A stretch of 61,941 bases of DNA. Origin: a virus. Both the position numbers and the translations under genes were made by a program. The DNA is taken from the IMG/VR virus record IMGVR_UViG_3300033144_000144, positions 1 through 61,941 of that record. The stretch is one strand, 5' to 3'. Below the pieces are notes generated by a model. It saw only the letters and a list, made by a program, of their open reading frames with translations, did no database searches and was not told the origin of the DNA. Shown piece after piece: positions 50,784 through 59,588 of this stretch. The stretch's first letter is position 1. Each line of letters opens with the position of its first letter.

Positions 50784-51039
50784 ATCCTTTTAATGTATTA
50801 GTTTTCTTTTCAGCTACATCTCCATTTAACATAGCTCTTTCTTCATCTATTTTTTTTATAATTTCAAACGCATCCATTATGCAAAGTTTTTTAGTAGCAG
50901 CAGCGTTCTTTAATCTATCAGCAGCAAGTTCATCATCTTTTTCATATTTAATAATATCTTCTTTAGCCACCTTTATAAGTTGTTGAACAGCTTTCTCTCC
51001 AGCTTCTATAATACTTTCTTTTAATTTCTTCGTATCCAT
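50761..51039 (-). CDS. Small helical protein next to terminase (possible small terminase)
   Basis: 92 residues, highly charged and helical (LIKVAKEDIIKYEKDDELAADRLKNAAATKKLCIMDAFEIIKKIDEERAML). It is located directly before the large terminase and overlaps it by 23 nt. Its size is smaller than most small terminases but the place is right. Assignment is by position only. Confidence 0.6.
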   Translation of the reverse strand: MDTKKLKESIIEAGEKAVQQLIKVAKEDIIKYEKDDELAADRLKNAAATKKLCIMDAFEIIKKIDEERAMLNGDVAEKKTNTLKGFAESRSK

Positions 51040-51611
51040 TATTTAAATTTATAAAACATTACATATACTTCCCTTCCCTCTTTCCAAGATCTATTAGGAT
51101 ATTTACTATGGAAATAGTTAGAAGGATAAGATACAAGTCTGTTTTGTTCATAACCAAGTACAGATGTTAGTCTCCACTTATTTAACATTTCAGCATCTTC
51201 CGTAAGCAATAAATCAAATTCTTTATCGCTAATATCCATGGGTAGTTTATCACCATATATATCATGTTCCCACAAAGCAGTTCCATTTAACTCTTCTAAT
51301 TCTCTTGGTGACATATAAAGAACTAAAGCTCTATCTGGCTGTTCTCCATTTATTTTTGCGTCTGCATGTATTCTCCAGCTTGTATCTAAATCATCATTAG
51401 ACATTCTAAAGAAACTTAATATATTGTATAACTCTTTTCCTTCAAAGTTAGACAGCTTACTTAATACATAATCATCAAATGCTTTCGGTGACTCTTGAGT
51501 ATAGAAGTGTTTTTCACCCACCTTTCTATCAAGCCATTTACCTTTTTTTAAATAGTCAGTAGCTATTTTAAATAAATCTTTATCTACGAAATCATCTAAT
51601 ATATATATCAT
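51039..51611 (-). CDS. 2-oxoglutarate/Fe(II)-dependent oxygenase-like protein
   Basis: 190 residues, a small double-stranded beta-helix protein. WRIHADAKINGEQPDRALVLYMSP gives the Fe(II) ligands His82 and Asp84 (HxD). RLVSYPSNYFHSKYPNRSWKEGREVYVMFYKF gives the distal His168 and an Arg174 that could hold 2-oxoglutarate. GTALWEHDIYG is the typical loop between them. The reaction could be hydroxylation of protein or nucleic acid; the target is unknown. It sits in the packaging module, overlapping its neighbours by 1-4 nt. Confidence 0.85.
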   Translation of the reverse strand: MIYILDDFVDKDLFKIATDYLKKGKWLDRKVGEKHFYTQESPKAFDDYVLSKLSNFEGKELYNILSFFRMSNDDLDTSWRIHADAKINGEQPDRALVLYMSPRELEELNGTALWEHDIYGDKLPMDISDKEFDLLLTEDAEMLNKWRLTSVLGYEQNRLVSYPSNYFHSKYPNRSWKEGREVYVMFYKFK

Positions 51612-52171
51612 AAAGTCATGGTTATATTATTAGTAAACATTCGATATAGCTTTTCCCCTTCCACTTGAAAAGGATATTCACTACCAGGAGTGAATGATAT
51701 CTCATCTCCTTGTTTTACACCTAAATCCAACAACTCTTGATTAATATATTTTATTTTACCAAACAGAGGTTCTTCTCCTCCTGGTTTAAATATGTATGAG
51801 TCCTTTATATCTACAGGTTCAACAAAACAATACTTTCCCCAAGCATTCCATTCTTTACCATTATGATACATATAAAATTGTTCTTGGTCTACTAAGAACA
51901 AATTTTCTTTTAAATAACTTCTTCCGCTTTTTCTTCTACCCTTCATATCGTTGTAGAATTTAAAAACATTGTGATGCACTAATAAAGTATCACCCTTTTT
52001 AATAGGGCCTTTATATCCAATAGGAGTTTCAACAACTATTGCAAAACGATTAGATGCGGTATGATCTTCCTCAGAAACACTGGTAATAAAATTAACTCCA
52101 CCAATCTCTTTCTGATTATCATACCTCCTGTCGTTAACTGGAGTTACAATAAAGCAGTATGGAGATTTCAT
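51608..52171 (-). CDS. Virion-module protein with GroES-like beta pattern, 187 aa
   Basis: 187 residues. A beta-rich N-terminal part (YKGPIKKGDTLLVHHNVFKFYNDM) and the C-terminal pattern GVKQGDEISFTPGSEYPFQVEGEKLYRM resemble Cpn10/GroES barrel strands (a glycine-aspartate turn, then a Val/Ile-Asp/Glu-Gly-Glu-x-Leu/Tyr ending). It could be a beta-barrel virion protein or an accessory co-chaperonin for the phage GroEL. The similarity is weak and by eye only. Confidence 0.6.
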   Translation of the reverse strand: MKSPYCFIVTPVNDRRYDNQKEIGGVNFITSVSEEDHTASNRFAIVVETPIGYKGPIKKGDTLLVHHNVFKFYNDMKGRRKSGRSYLKENLFLVDQEQFYMYHNGKEWNAWGKYCFVEPVDIKDSYIFKPGGEEPLFGKIKYINQELLDLGVKQGDEISFTPGSEYPFQVEGEKLYRMFTNNITMTL

Positions 52172-52386
52172 TAGAAGTTTATATTATATTCTACAGATAT
52201 TGGTAGGGTATTTAAAAACTCTTTCCACACAAAAACTTTTTCGTCTTTCTGTACCCAGATTCTAAAAGATTCTTTTTGTGCTTGTATAAGGTGTATGGTG
52301 TGAGAACCTCCTAAGACCTCTTGTCCTTTAATGTAGTGCATTCCTGTTTTGTAGTCTGCACCAACTGATATTTTTCTAATGTCCAT
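52171..52386 (-). CDS. Small virion-module protein, 71 aa
   Basis: 71 residues, beta-rich (ISVGADYKTGMHYIKGQEVLGGSHTIHLIQAQKESFRIWVQKDEKVFVWKEF). Its stop shares one base with the start of the 187-aa gene. Proteins of this type recur next to terminase genes in Bacteroidetes phages. Function unknown. Confidence 0.75.
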   Translation of the reverse strand: MDIRKISVGADYKTGMHYIKGQEVLGGSHTIHLIQAQKESFRIWVQKDEKVFVWKEFLNTLPISVEYNINF

Positions 52387-52405
52387 TTCATTTTATTTAA
52401 TTATT

Positions 52406-55291
52406 TTATACTACATATAGCCTCTCCAATTCAATATCAATCTGTCCTGAGAACTTAAATAAAGAAGTTGCAGTTGTCGTTACAGCCATCATAATAGCCT
52501 CATCTTGTCCTAATCTCTTATCTGATGTAGGTATTCCTGATAAATCCATTTGACAACAATTCATATCATTATATAAACCAGCTGTTTGTATAAGAGTACA
52601 ACTACCCATTAATGTCCATGTTACAACATCTGCTTCATTATTACATATGGCTCTTTTATAAAGATTTACAGTTAGATTTTTTATATCCATAGCTAACCGT
52701 ACATTAACCGTACACAACTCATAAAACTCATTAGATGTACATGGGCCATTTGATCCAGGTGAAGCCCACAAGATTGAGTTCATAATTCTTCCTCCATTGC
52801 TTGGATTAGTTATTGTAGGATCAAAAATATTATAACCTATCAAATCGTTAGACATTATTGTGTTAGGAGGAAGAGGGGCTGTAGGATCGCAAGGATCTTC
52901 GAAAAGCCAAAAGTCTTTGTTTGGATCTTGTTTTGTTAGACCAGCATTAGGACTATAAAACTTTCTACTTCTAAAAATAGTATTATTTCCACTACCACCA
53001 CCAGAAGCTGCGATAGTAACTGAACCAGTGCTTTGATTTATATTAATTCCAGCACCAGCAACAATTTCTGTTACACCAGTGTTGGTGATTGTAAGAGTAT
53101 CAACATTACTTGTTGTGGTTTGTATACCAGTTCCTCCTAAGACATCAAGTTTATCCTGATCACTAATAGTTTGAGTTGGGCCTCCATCAGCTGTAACATC
53201 AAAAGATGTCATACCACCACCACCGCCACCAGAAGATGCGATAGTTATTTCATTAGAACCATTGTCTGTTAAGGTAATATTAGCACCAGCTACTAATTTT
53301 ACTATATCAGTATTAGCTGGATTACTTTGTAGATAAGTCATATCTACATTAGAACCGTTTTGTGCACTGGTAAATGTTGCAGATCCACCTACTGTTCCGT
53401 TAGAAGCAGCGGTAATCTGTCCTTGAGCATTTACTGTGATATCAGCATTTGTGTAAGCCCCAGCCACTACCCCTGTATTAGCTAAAGTATAAGTAACAGT
53501 ATCTACCGCTGTAACAGCAGATGTTAATCCTGTTCCAGCTAAGAAGAAAACACTATCACCATCAGTAACACCTTGGGTTGCTCCAGCACCATCTTCTATC
53601 TTAAATGAACTCATAGATCCACCACCACCAGTAGCGTCAAGTGTTATTGAACTTCCAGTATCAGTAATGGTAATATTAGTACCAGCAATAATCTGAACAT
53701 TATCTATTGTGCCATCACTACCTATTAAACTTAGGGTTGAATTGTTTCCGTTCTGTTGTGATGATAAATCATATGTTGTGTCTGTTGGAGTAGCTCCACT
53801 ACTAATAGCAGATACATGGCCATACTGATCAACTGTAACGGTTGCATAAGTAAATTGTCCAGCTGGGCCTGTACCAAGAGCGTGGTGTATCTCTACGGTA
53901 TCTACCGCCATTGCCTTAGTGTAAATAGGATTGTTACCTACTTGACCTGTAAAAGTAAGTATATCATTATTTACTATTGGTAGGTTAGCACCACTATCAG
54001 CTCTTACATCAAAAGTACTCATTCCTCCAGGTGCATTCACCCATGTTATAGAGTTACCATTTGATTGTAGTATTTGACCAGCAGCTCCTGTTCCATTGTT
54101 AGCTACTATGAATCCAGGAGTCATAGAAGGTGCGGTTATATTTGCTGCACCTGTTAATATGATATTATTATTTGAGGTATTACCAACAGTTAAGGTATCA
54201 TCTAAATCACAACACTTTAGAGAAGGTGTAGTCCACTCAACTCCTGTTGCTGTTGCTGTTAAATAATCACCCACATTACCTACTGATGCATTTGCACTAA
54301 TTGTAGTGTTCGTTCCTAAAACTAAACTTCCTGATAAATCAATAAGACCTGTTAGATTAATATCTTGTACAGCTGTATTACCAGCATCTAAAACCTCTTG
54401 AAGTGTCGATGCTCCTGTATTATTTATCCAAGCAACTCCAGCTCCAGTTGAGCTAAGGATTTGACCAGCAACTCCAACTAATCCGTTGTTGTCTTCTATT
54501 GGCCCATCAACATCTAAAGTTCCAGAGAAAGTATTTGTTCCACTCCATGTATTTGCACCTGAAGATTGGATTAATGCATTAGCATCAAAGGTTGTGCTAC
54601 TCGGCCCTTCAAAGTTAATGCCTACACCTATAGCGGTATTACCAGCTGTTAAAGTTCCCTGAATAGTACAGCAATTTGCTAAGGCTGGATCAGCCCAAAC
54701 TATTTGTGCACCATCCCAAGTTAATACTTGACCAGGAGCACCGAATGTTCCTGTAGCATCATCAATAGTAGTACCTGGTGCTATATTAATAGAACCTGAT
54801 CCATCAATAACAAGATCAGTTCCGTTTGTCATTGAAAGAGTTTGGTTTGCACCTGACATTAATATACTTCCAGTAGTCAGTATATCTGTTCCGCCAGTTG
54901 TGTTACCAACTGCAAGTGTATCTTTTAATGAACAACAATTTGCCGCAGCTGGTGATGTCCAAGTAGCACATGCTCCTATACCTTGTGATGTTAAAACATC
55001 GCCAGGAGCACCAACGCTACCAGATAAAAATATTTGACATAAGTCAAGGTAGCCGACTCCAGGGCCACCAAACAATTCAATATGACCAGTTAAGTTAATA
55101 TCTTGTGTGGCAGCATTACCTGTATCCAACACAGACTGCAATCCTTGAAGAAGACCACCGCCACCCCCAGCGATATCACTAACTAAAAAAGTGACCGTCT
55201 TATTATCGTCACTTACATCAGTTCCAACTATGTAGTCATCCATTGCTGGAGTGACCGTAGGGTATACCGTAGTATTCTCAATTTTTGCCAT
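52406..55291 (-). CDS. Large fibre-type protein with five repeats
   Basis: 961 residues. The first half contains five copies of a roughly 70-90-residue unit with the pattern LxxxLxxGNTAxQDINLTG and, at its end, GxxGQxLxSxGxGVxW. Three copies carry a Cys-Cys pair (ANCCSLKDTL, ANCCTIQGTL, LKCCDLDDTL). The second half has GVVAGAYTNADITVNAQGQITAASNG-type repeats common in tail fibres. The last about 200 residues form a distinct, Cys-containing domain. Such alternating beta repeats build trimeric fibre shafts. The Cys pairs could cross-link chains. Confidence 0.8.
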   Translation of the reverse strand: MAKIENTTVYPTVTPAMDDYIVGTDVSDDNKTVTFLVSDIAGGGGGLLQGLQSVLDTGNAATQDINLTGHIELFGGPGVGYLDLCQIFLSGSVGAPGDVLTSQGIGACATWTSPAAANCCSLKDTLAVGNTTGGTDILTTGSILMSGANQTLSMTNGTDLVIDGSGSINIAPGTTIDDATGTFGAPGQVLTWDGAQIVWADPALANCCTIQGTLTAGNTAIGVGINFEGPSSTTFDANALIQSSGANTWSGTNTFSGTLDVDGPIEDNNGLVGVAGQILSSTGAGVAWINNTGASTLQEVLDAGNTAVQDINLTGLIDLSGSLVLGTNTTISANASVGNVGDYLTATATGVEWTTPSLKCCDLDDTLTVGNTSNNNIILTGAANITAPSMTPGFIVANNGTGAAGQILQSNGNSITWVNAPGGMSTFDVRADSGANLPIVNNDILTFTGQVGNNPIYTKAMAVDTVEIHHALGTGPAGQFTYATVTVDQYGHVSAISSGATPTDTTYDLSSQQNGNNSTLSLIGSDGTIDNVQIIAGTNITITDTGSSITLDATGGGGSMSSFKIEDGAGATQGVTDGDSVFFLAGTGLTSAVTAVDTVTYTLANTGVVAGAYTNADITVNAQGQITAASNGTVGGSATFTSAQNGSNVDMTYLQSNPANTDIVKLVAGANITLTDNGSNEITIASSGGGGGGMTSFDVTADGGPTQTISDQDKLDVLGGTGIQTTTSNVDTLTITNTGVTEIVAGAGININQSTGSVTIAASGGGSGNNTIFRSRKFYSPNAGLTKQDPNKDFWLFEDPCDPTAPLPPNTIMSNDLIGYNIFDPTITNPSNGGRIMNSILWASPGSNGPCTSNEFYELCTVNVRLAMDIKNLTVNLYKRAICNNEADVVTWTLMGSCTLIQTAGLYNDMNCCQMDLSGIPTSDKRLGQDEAIMMAVTTTATSLFKFSGQIDIELERLYVV

Positions 55292-55551
55292 TACTCAACT
55301 TTTTCTAATTCATTTTTTTCTTTTTCGGAAATTTCTCCAGTTTGAATATCGATAACAGCGTCTTCACCATACTTCTCAGTTAGTCTATCTTCGACTAATT
55401 TGTAACTATCTTTTAGCTTCTTAACTTCTGCAAGAAGATGCTCTTTAGTTAGTTCAGTATCAGCGATCTTTAATTTAAGCTGATTAAAAGCGTTATTCAT
55501 AGATTGAACTTCAACCAATTCTGCTTCCGTAATTTTTTTTGCTTCTGCCAT
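55291..55551 (-). CDS. Small coiled-coil protein, 86 aa (paralogue of 59152-59400)
   Basis: 86 residues forming one coiled coil (ELVEVQSMNNAFNQLKLKIADTELTKEHLLAEVKKLKDSYKLVEDRL) followed by the conserved ending EKYGEDAVIDIQTGEISEKE. It matches the 82-aa protein at 59152 (EKYGKDAIINLETGVIKEKE), each lying next to a group of fibre genes. Probably a fibre-associated or assembly factor. No family name known. Confidence 0.75.
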   Translation of the reverse strand: MAEAKKITEAELVEVQSMNNAFNQLKLKIADTELTKEHLLAEVKKLKDSYKLVEDRLTEKYGEDAVIDIQTGEISEKEKNELEKVE

Positions 55552-55584
55552 TTTATTTAATTTTAGATTAATATTTAATAGTTA

Positions 55585-55592
55585 CAAAGATA
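55585..55592 (-). promoter_or_regulatory. Candidate promoter (-7 box)
   Basis: TATCTTTG on the minus strand, 34 nt before the ATG at 55551. A small hairpin with stem GTCG/CGAC (55607-55620) lies just behind the stop of the gene upstream, so the pattern terminator-like hairpin then promoter may be repeated here in a weaker form. Confidence 0.55.
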
Positions 55593-55619
55593 GTAAAATA
55601 TATTTTGTCGGTCTAACGA

Positions 55620-56309
55620 CTATCTCCCACTTTCAGCTGACTCAAGAATACCATCCGCAAAGTTAAGTCTTACAGGATTACCTCTACAATCACACAGATC
55701 TATTGTTCCTGTAAATCCAACTGTACCAGTTATAAATCCAGCACCATTAGTTAACATATTAGTATTTATTGAGGAAATAGGAGCTTTCTGAACTCCACGA
55801 CCTGGCTCGTCAAATATAAACTGACACTCTTTATTGGGTTGACCACTTGGTGCTGCAAGAATTACATTGTTATTTGAAAGGCCATAATCTACCTCTACAC
55901 TTGCAGTTCCAGAAGTAGAACCTCCAGTTAGTCCAAGTAATGTTGTTACACCAGTTATAGTACCTACTCCATAACCAGCTCCATTTGTGAGTTGATTATT
56001 GTTTGTGATATAATTAGCATTAGTATCTCCTGTAAATCCTAAAGTACCCAGAGACATTGTTCTGGTAGTTACTGATAGAACAACACCATCTTTTGTGTCT
56101 AAAGAAGCTAATACATTTTGACCTGAATAGTTAAGGCTTGAGGTTGTACCAATAACTGTGTTACCACTGCTTGTTACATAACCAGCTCCATTGATGAGCT
56201 GATTATTATCAGTGGGTATAGTAGTACTGGTAAACGCATTAAGTCCAAGGTTGTTTCCATTAATTTGAATATCTGGGACTTGTATGTCATCCTTAAATTG
56301 TATTGCCAT
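55620..56309 (-). CDS. Fibre-type protein with NNQLxNGAGY repeats
   Basis: 229 residues. Its centre repeats TDNNQLINGAGYV, NNNQLTNGAGYG and NMLTNGAGFI, typical of tail-fibre shaft motifs. It ends FTGTIDLCDCRGNPVRLNFADGILESAESGR. It is part of a group of four adjacent fibre-type genes. The N-terminal start MAIQFKDDIQV resembles that of the next fibre protein (MAIQFLEGID), which suggests a common attachment domain. Confidence 0.8.
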   Translation of the reverse strand: MAIQFKDDIQVPDIQINGNNLGLNAFTSTTIPTDNNQLINGAGYVTSSGNTVIGTTSSLNYSGQNVLASLDTKDGVVLSVTTRTMSLGTLGFTGDTNANYITNNNQLTNGAGYGVGTITGVTTLLGLTGGSTSGTASVEVDYGLSNNNVILAAPSGQPNKECQFIFDEPGRGVQKAPISSINTNMLTNGAGFITGTVGFTGTIDLCDCRGNPVRLNFADGILESAESGR

Positions 56310-56319
56310 TTATATATGT

Positions 56320-58398
56320 TTATGATACCTTGGCTATCGTGTAGTTTAATGCATTAGCACCTACAGAAGCTGCAACGGTAATTGTTACTTCATTTACCGA
56401 TGGTCGTGTAATTCGTGCATAAACAGTATCATAATTTCCACTATTTAAGTAAACTTCCACCTGTACATTTCTTGTGTTAAATCCATGATTTATAGTCCAA
56501 GATGCTGCACTACCAATAGTTCCGCTTTTATGGTTACCAGTAGAAACACATGATTCAACTTCATCACAGAAGTTAGTTACTTGAGAAGCAGCTATTTGAA
56601 TGCTTTGTGCTGACTTAGATGTTACCCTACCTTTAGAATCTGTAGTTATACTTAACGATTGACTCGCACTACCTACTGAACCTGAAGATCCTGTATTTGG
56701 TAAACTTACCGCACCAGATGAAACGCTAAGTCCACCAGCTGTTGGGAAGTTTGCGATACCTAATACTGTAGCTGTTGCTACATCAATGTTCTTGTTAATC
56801 TCTGTCCAATCACCAGCATTTACAGGGTTGTCTTGATTAGCAATAATCAAATCACCAACTTCTAATTGAGGACTCCAGAATCCAGCTGGACTACCTGTAC
56901 CAGCAACTGTTACTGCATAAGTAAATCCTTTCTTAATTGAAGTTCCTGTTGGTGCAGCTGTTGTTGCATCGTAACCACCTTGATAAATTAAAGCTCCTGA
57001 TCCAGCAAAAGTTGTATCTACATAGTTCTTAGTTGCCGCATCTTGAGCAGCAGTAGGATCAGTAACATTAATAAGTTTTTTATTATTGATACTAAGGTTT
57101 GCTGAAGGTACAGCAAATTGGCTTAATGAAATCTTCTCACTTAAAATTCTTTTATTACCACTACCGTCCCAGAAAGCTAAGTAATCAGTTGATTGATTCC
57201 ATGATGTTTCAATTGAAAGCTCATCTAAAGCTAAAGCAAAAGATACCTCATCACCAGCAAGGCCTCGTGTTGCAATTCCATTATCACCAGTAAGTGTTAA
57301 TGTATTACCATCACTTATTGTATTTGTTTGTCCACCATCCGCAGCAACTTCAAAAGAACTCATAGTTCCTGGTGCACTACCAGCAGTAATTGCTGTGACA
57401 TGGCCAAATGCATTAACCGTAACAGAAGATGGATATGCACTTGTACCAGCGGTTACACCTGAGTTATCATGCTTTACAGTAACTGTATCTGGAGAACTAA
57501 CTACTGTTGATATTGGAGCAGTTCCAGCAATTGTAACTGTATTACCATCACTAACAGTTTCTGTTGTTCCAGAATCCGCAGCTAAATCCCAAGAAGTCAT
57601 TGTACCAGCACCACCAGCTGTAGCGGCAGTTACCCTACCGTATTGGTCAACTGTAATGTTAGCCGATGTATATGAACCAGCTGAAACACCTGAATTTGTT
57701 AAATTAACATCTAAAGTGTTAGCTGTAGAAGCGTCAAAAGAAAGAGTACCTGTTGAACTTAAAAACTCTACCGTAGCCGCTGAAGCAACAGTAAATGTAT
57801 TACTACCATCACTAACCTCCCAGCCATTATATCCAGCTGGAACACTTGCCCAAGTACCGTCTTGTCTTAAGAACTGACCAGAACTACCACCAGTTAGGTT
57901 AAAGGTTATTGTACCACCTGAACCAGTTAAAGGAGAATTTCCTACAGCAAATGCTGCAATGTTAGAAGTAAATCCAACACTTGTAATTCCAGAATTGTTA
58001 GTGAATGGCAAGTCACTAACATTACCAAAGTTTACGACAGAAGATCCATCGCTATACAGAATATCCGCAGATGCTGGTATAGCTGTTCCTTGTGCGTCAG
58101 TAGCTTTTAAAACAACATTGTTTGAAGTGTCATAAGCTACAGAAACTGTAGCAACACCAGCACTTGTATTTACTTTAATACCAGAACCAGCTGATACTCC
58201 AGTAACAGAACCTTGTCCATCTAATTCTACCCATTGATTGTTAACACCATCGTAGTACTTAATAGTACCAGCGTTAGAGTCATAAACTATTTGACCACCA
58301 CCGAGATTTGATGATGGTGTACCTGTTGAACTTTGTAATAGAACATTTGATATCTCTGTTCCGTTAAAATCAATTCCTTCTAAAAACTGTATTGCCAT
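56320..58398 (-). CDS. Large tail fibre-type protein, 692 aa
   Basis: 692 residues. The N-terminus MAIQFLEGIDFNGTEISNVLLQ has the common attachment start. The middle has repeats of the type NSGVSAGSYTSANITVDQYGRVTAATAG and SGVTAGTSAYPSSVTVNAFGHVTAITAG. The C-terminal about 70 residues (SGTIGSAASWTINHGFNTRNVQVEVYLNSG...TITVAASVGANALNYTIAKV) form a knob-type domain. It very likely is a receptor-binding fibre. Confidence 0.85.
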   Translation of the reverse strand: MAIQFLEGIDFNGTEISNVLLQSSTGTPSSNLGGGQIVYDSNAGTIKYYDGVNNQWVELDGQGSVTGVSAGSGIKVNTSAGVATVSVAYDTSNNVVLKATDAQGTAIPASADILYSDGSSVVNFGNVSDLPFTNNSGITSVGFTSNIAAFAVGNSPLTGSGGTITFNLTGGSSGQFLRQDGTWASVPAGYNGWEVSDGSNTFTVASAATVEFLSSTGTLSFDASTANTLDVNLTNSGVSAGSYTSANITVDQYGRVTAATAGGAGTMTSWDLAADSGTTETVSDGNTVTIAGTAPISTVVSSPDTVTVKHDNSGVTAGTSAYPSSVTVNAFGHVTAITAGSAPGTMSSFEVAADGGQTNTISDGNTLTLTGDNGIATRGLAGDEVSFALALDELSIETSWNQSTDYLAFWDGSGNKRILSEKISLSQFAVPSANLSINNKKLINVTDPTAAQDAATKNYVDTTFAGSGALIYQGGYDATTAAPTGTSIKKGFTYAVTVAGTGSPAGFWSPQLEVGDLIIANQDNPVNAGDWTEINKNIDVATATVLGIANFPTAGGLSVSSGAVSLPNTGSSGSVGSASQSLSITTDSKGRVTSKSAQSIQIAASQVTNFCDEVESCVSTGNHKSGTIGSAASWTINHGFNTRNVQVEVYLNSGNYDTVYARITRPSVNEVTITVAASVGANALNYTIAKVS

Positions 58399-58410
58399 AA
58401 TTGTTATTCT

Positions 58411-59145
58411 TTAGTTACAAAACGCTTCTCCTGAAAAAGGTGCGTTAAATGTTATTGTTAATTTATTTTTATCTATATAATCTACTCTTCCGTACACTTG
58501 CTCCTTAAATGAGTTAACCACACTTACTGATGGATACTTATTTAAGTTGTGATTTACAACCCATACTAACTGTGGTGTTCCTTGTGAAAAATTAAAGGTT
58601 TTGTCACCACCTATTGCAGTAGGATTCCAATTCAACAAAGATATGAAATATTCTTCACCAGCTACAAGCGATCCTTGAGACGCTTGATGAGTTAAAGATA
58701 TATTATAAAAATCCGTTTCTATAGGATCTGGAGTTGCATTACTCCACATATATACTCCGAATTTACTTATGTCTTTTGTGTTAGAAATAAAAACACGAGA
58801 GTCAATTAGTTTAGTATAAAAATCAGAAATATCAATTGGATTATTACCCATTGCCAAATACTGTAAGGAATAGTTACTTAACATGAACTGAAGGTTCGCA
58901 TTAAAAGAAACTTGTGTTCCTTGATTTGGATTAAAAGAAATTGTTCCTTTCTCTCTGGGCATAGTTGGCTGAACAAATTGAAATTTATATCTCAATGTTT
59001 GCGAATCTACTGCTGAGGTAAGATTGATAAATTCAATCACCTCTTCAACCGTAAAGTTTTTAGTAGCATCAGTACCTTGCTTAGTACCTATCCACTTGTC
59101 TCCCAGTTGAACATTAGACGCTATTGGATAACTTTCAATTCTCAT
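58411..59145 (-). CDS. Fibre-type protein with knob-like C-terminus, 244 aa
   Basis: 244 residues. The C-terminal domain (TPQLVWVVNHNLNKYPSVSVVNSFKEQVYGRVDYIDKNKLTITFNAPFSGEAFCN) is the widespread fibre tip pattern with HNLxKYPSV and a final FSGxAxxN. The start of the protein is polar with a YPIASNVQLGDKWIGTKQGTD segment seen in phage baseplate/fibre proteins. It is first in the cluster of four fibre genes in transcription order. Confidence 0.8.
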   Translation of the reverse strand: MRIESYPIASNVQLGDKWIGTKQGTDATKNFTVEEVIEFINLTSAVDSQTLRYKFQFVQPTMPREKGTISFNPNQGTQVSFNANLQFMLSNYSLQYLAMGNNPIDISDFYTKLIDSRVFISNTKDISKFGVYMWSNATPDPIETDFYNISLTHQASQGSLVAGEEYFISLLNWNPTAIGGDKTFNFSQGTPQLVWVVNHNLNKYPSVSVVNSFKEQVYGRVDYIDKNKLTITFNAPFSGEAFCN

Positions 59146-59151
59146 GTTCTT

Positions 59152-59400
59152 TTACTTTTCTACCTTGAGTTCTTCTTTCTCTTTTATAACACCTGTCTCT
59201 AAATTGATTATAGCATCCTTGCCATACTTCTCTCCGAGATCAGTTTCTAAAGCCTGAAACTCTGCTTTAATTCTTTCTACCTTCAAACACAATCCATGTT
59301 TTTGTAATGTAAGATCTCCTAATTGAGACTTAACAGTATTAAACTCTGTGTTTAAAGATTGGAGCTTTGTAAGCTCTTGTTCACTTAATTTTTTTTCCAT
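59152..59400 (-). CDS. Small coiled-coil protein, 82 aa (paralogue of 55291-55551)
   Basis: 82 residues, a heptad-rich coiled coil (SEQELTKLQSLNTEFNTVKSQLGDLTLQKHGLCLKVERIKAEFQALETDL) with the conserved ending EKYGKDAIINLETGVI. It has a TATCTTTG box 24 nt upstream. Together with its paralogue at 55291 it frames the fibre cluster. Likely a fibre-assembly helper or structural component. Confidence 0.75.
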   Translation of the reverse strand: MEKKLSEQELTKLQSLNTEFNTVKSQLGDLTLQKHGLCLKVERIKAEFQALETDLGEKYGKDAIINLETGVIKEKEELKVEK

Positions 59401-59423
59401 TATAGTAAATTTAATTATTTACG

Positions 59424-59431
59424 CAAAGATA
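59424..59431 (-). promoter_or_regulatory. Candidate promoter (-7 box) of the fibre operon
   Basis: TATCTTTG on the minus strand in the 52-nt gap between two genes, 24 nt before the ATG at 59400. The context TTATTATCTTTG recurs at other promoters of this genome (33004, 1229). Confidence 0.65.
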
Positions 59432-59452
59432 ATAAAAGTTATCGAACCTCTT

Positions 59453-59587
59453 TTACTTTCCTTGCCCCCTATATTTTTTAGAATAGTTCTTGCTTGACTT
59501 AAGAGAACTGGTTTTAGATTTGCTATGTACCCCTGGTCTTTTTTTCTTAGATGAAGACCTATATACAAACGCTACTGATTTAGCCAT
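59453..59587 (-). CDS. Tiny basic protein, 44 aa
   Basis: 44 residues: MAKSVAFVYRSSSKKKRPGVHSKSKTSSLKSSKNYSKKYRGQGK. The pattern KKKRxGVHSKxKxS...KNYxKxYxGQG is a motif I recognise in tiny late proteins of many marine Bacteroidetes phages. The gap to the 130-aa gene is 1 nt. Probably DNA-binding by charge. Not present in longer form anywhere else here. Confidence 0.75.
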   Translation of the reverse strand: MAKSVAFVYRSSSKKKRPGVHSKSKTSSLKSSKNYSKKYRGQGK

Positions 59588-59588
59588 T

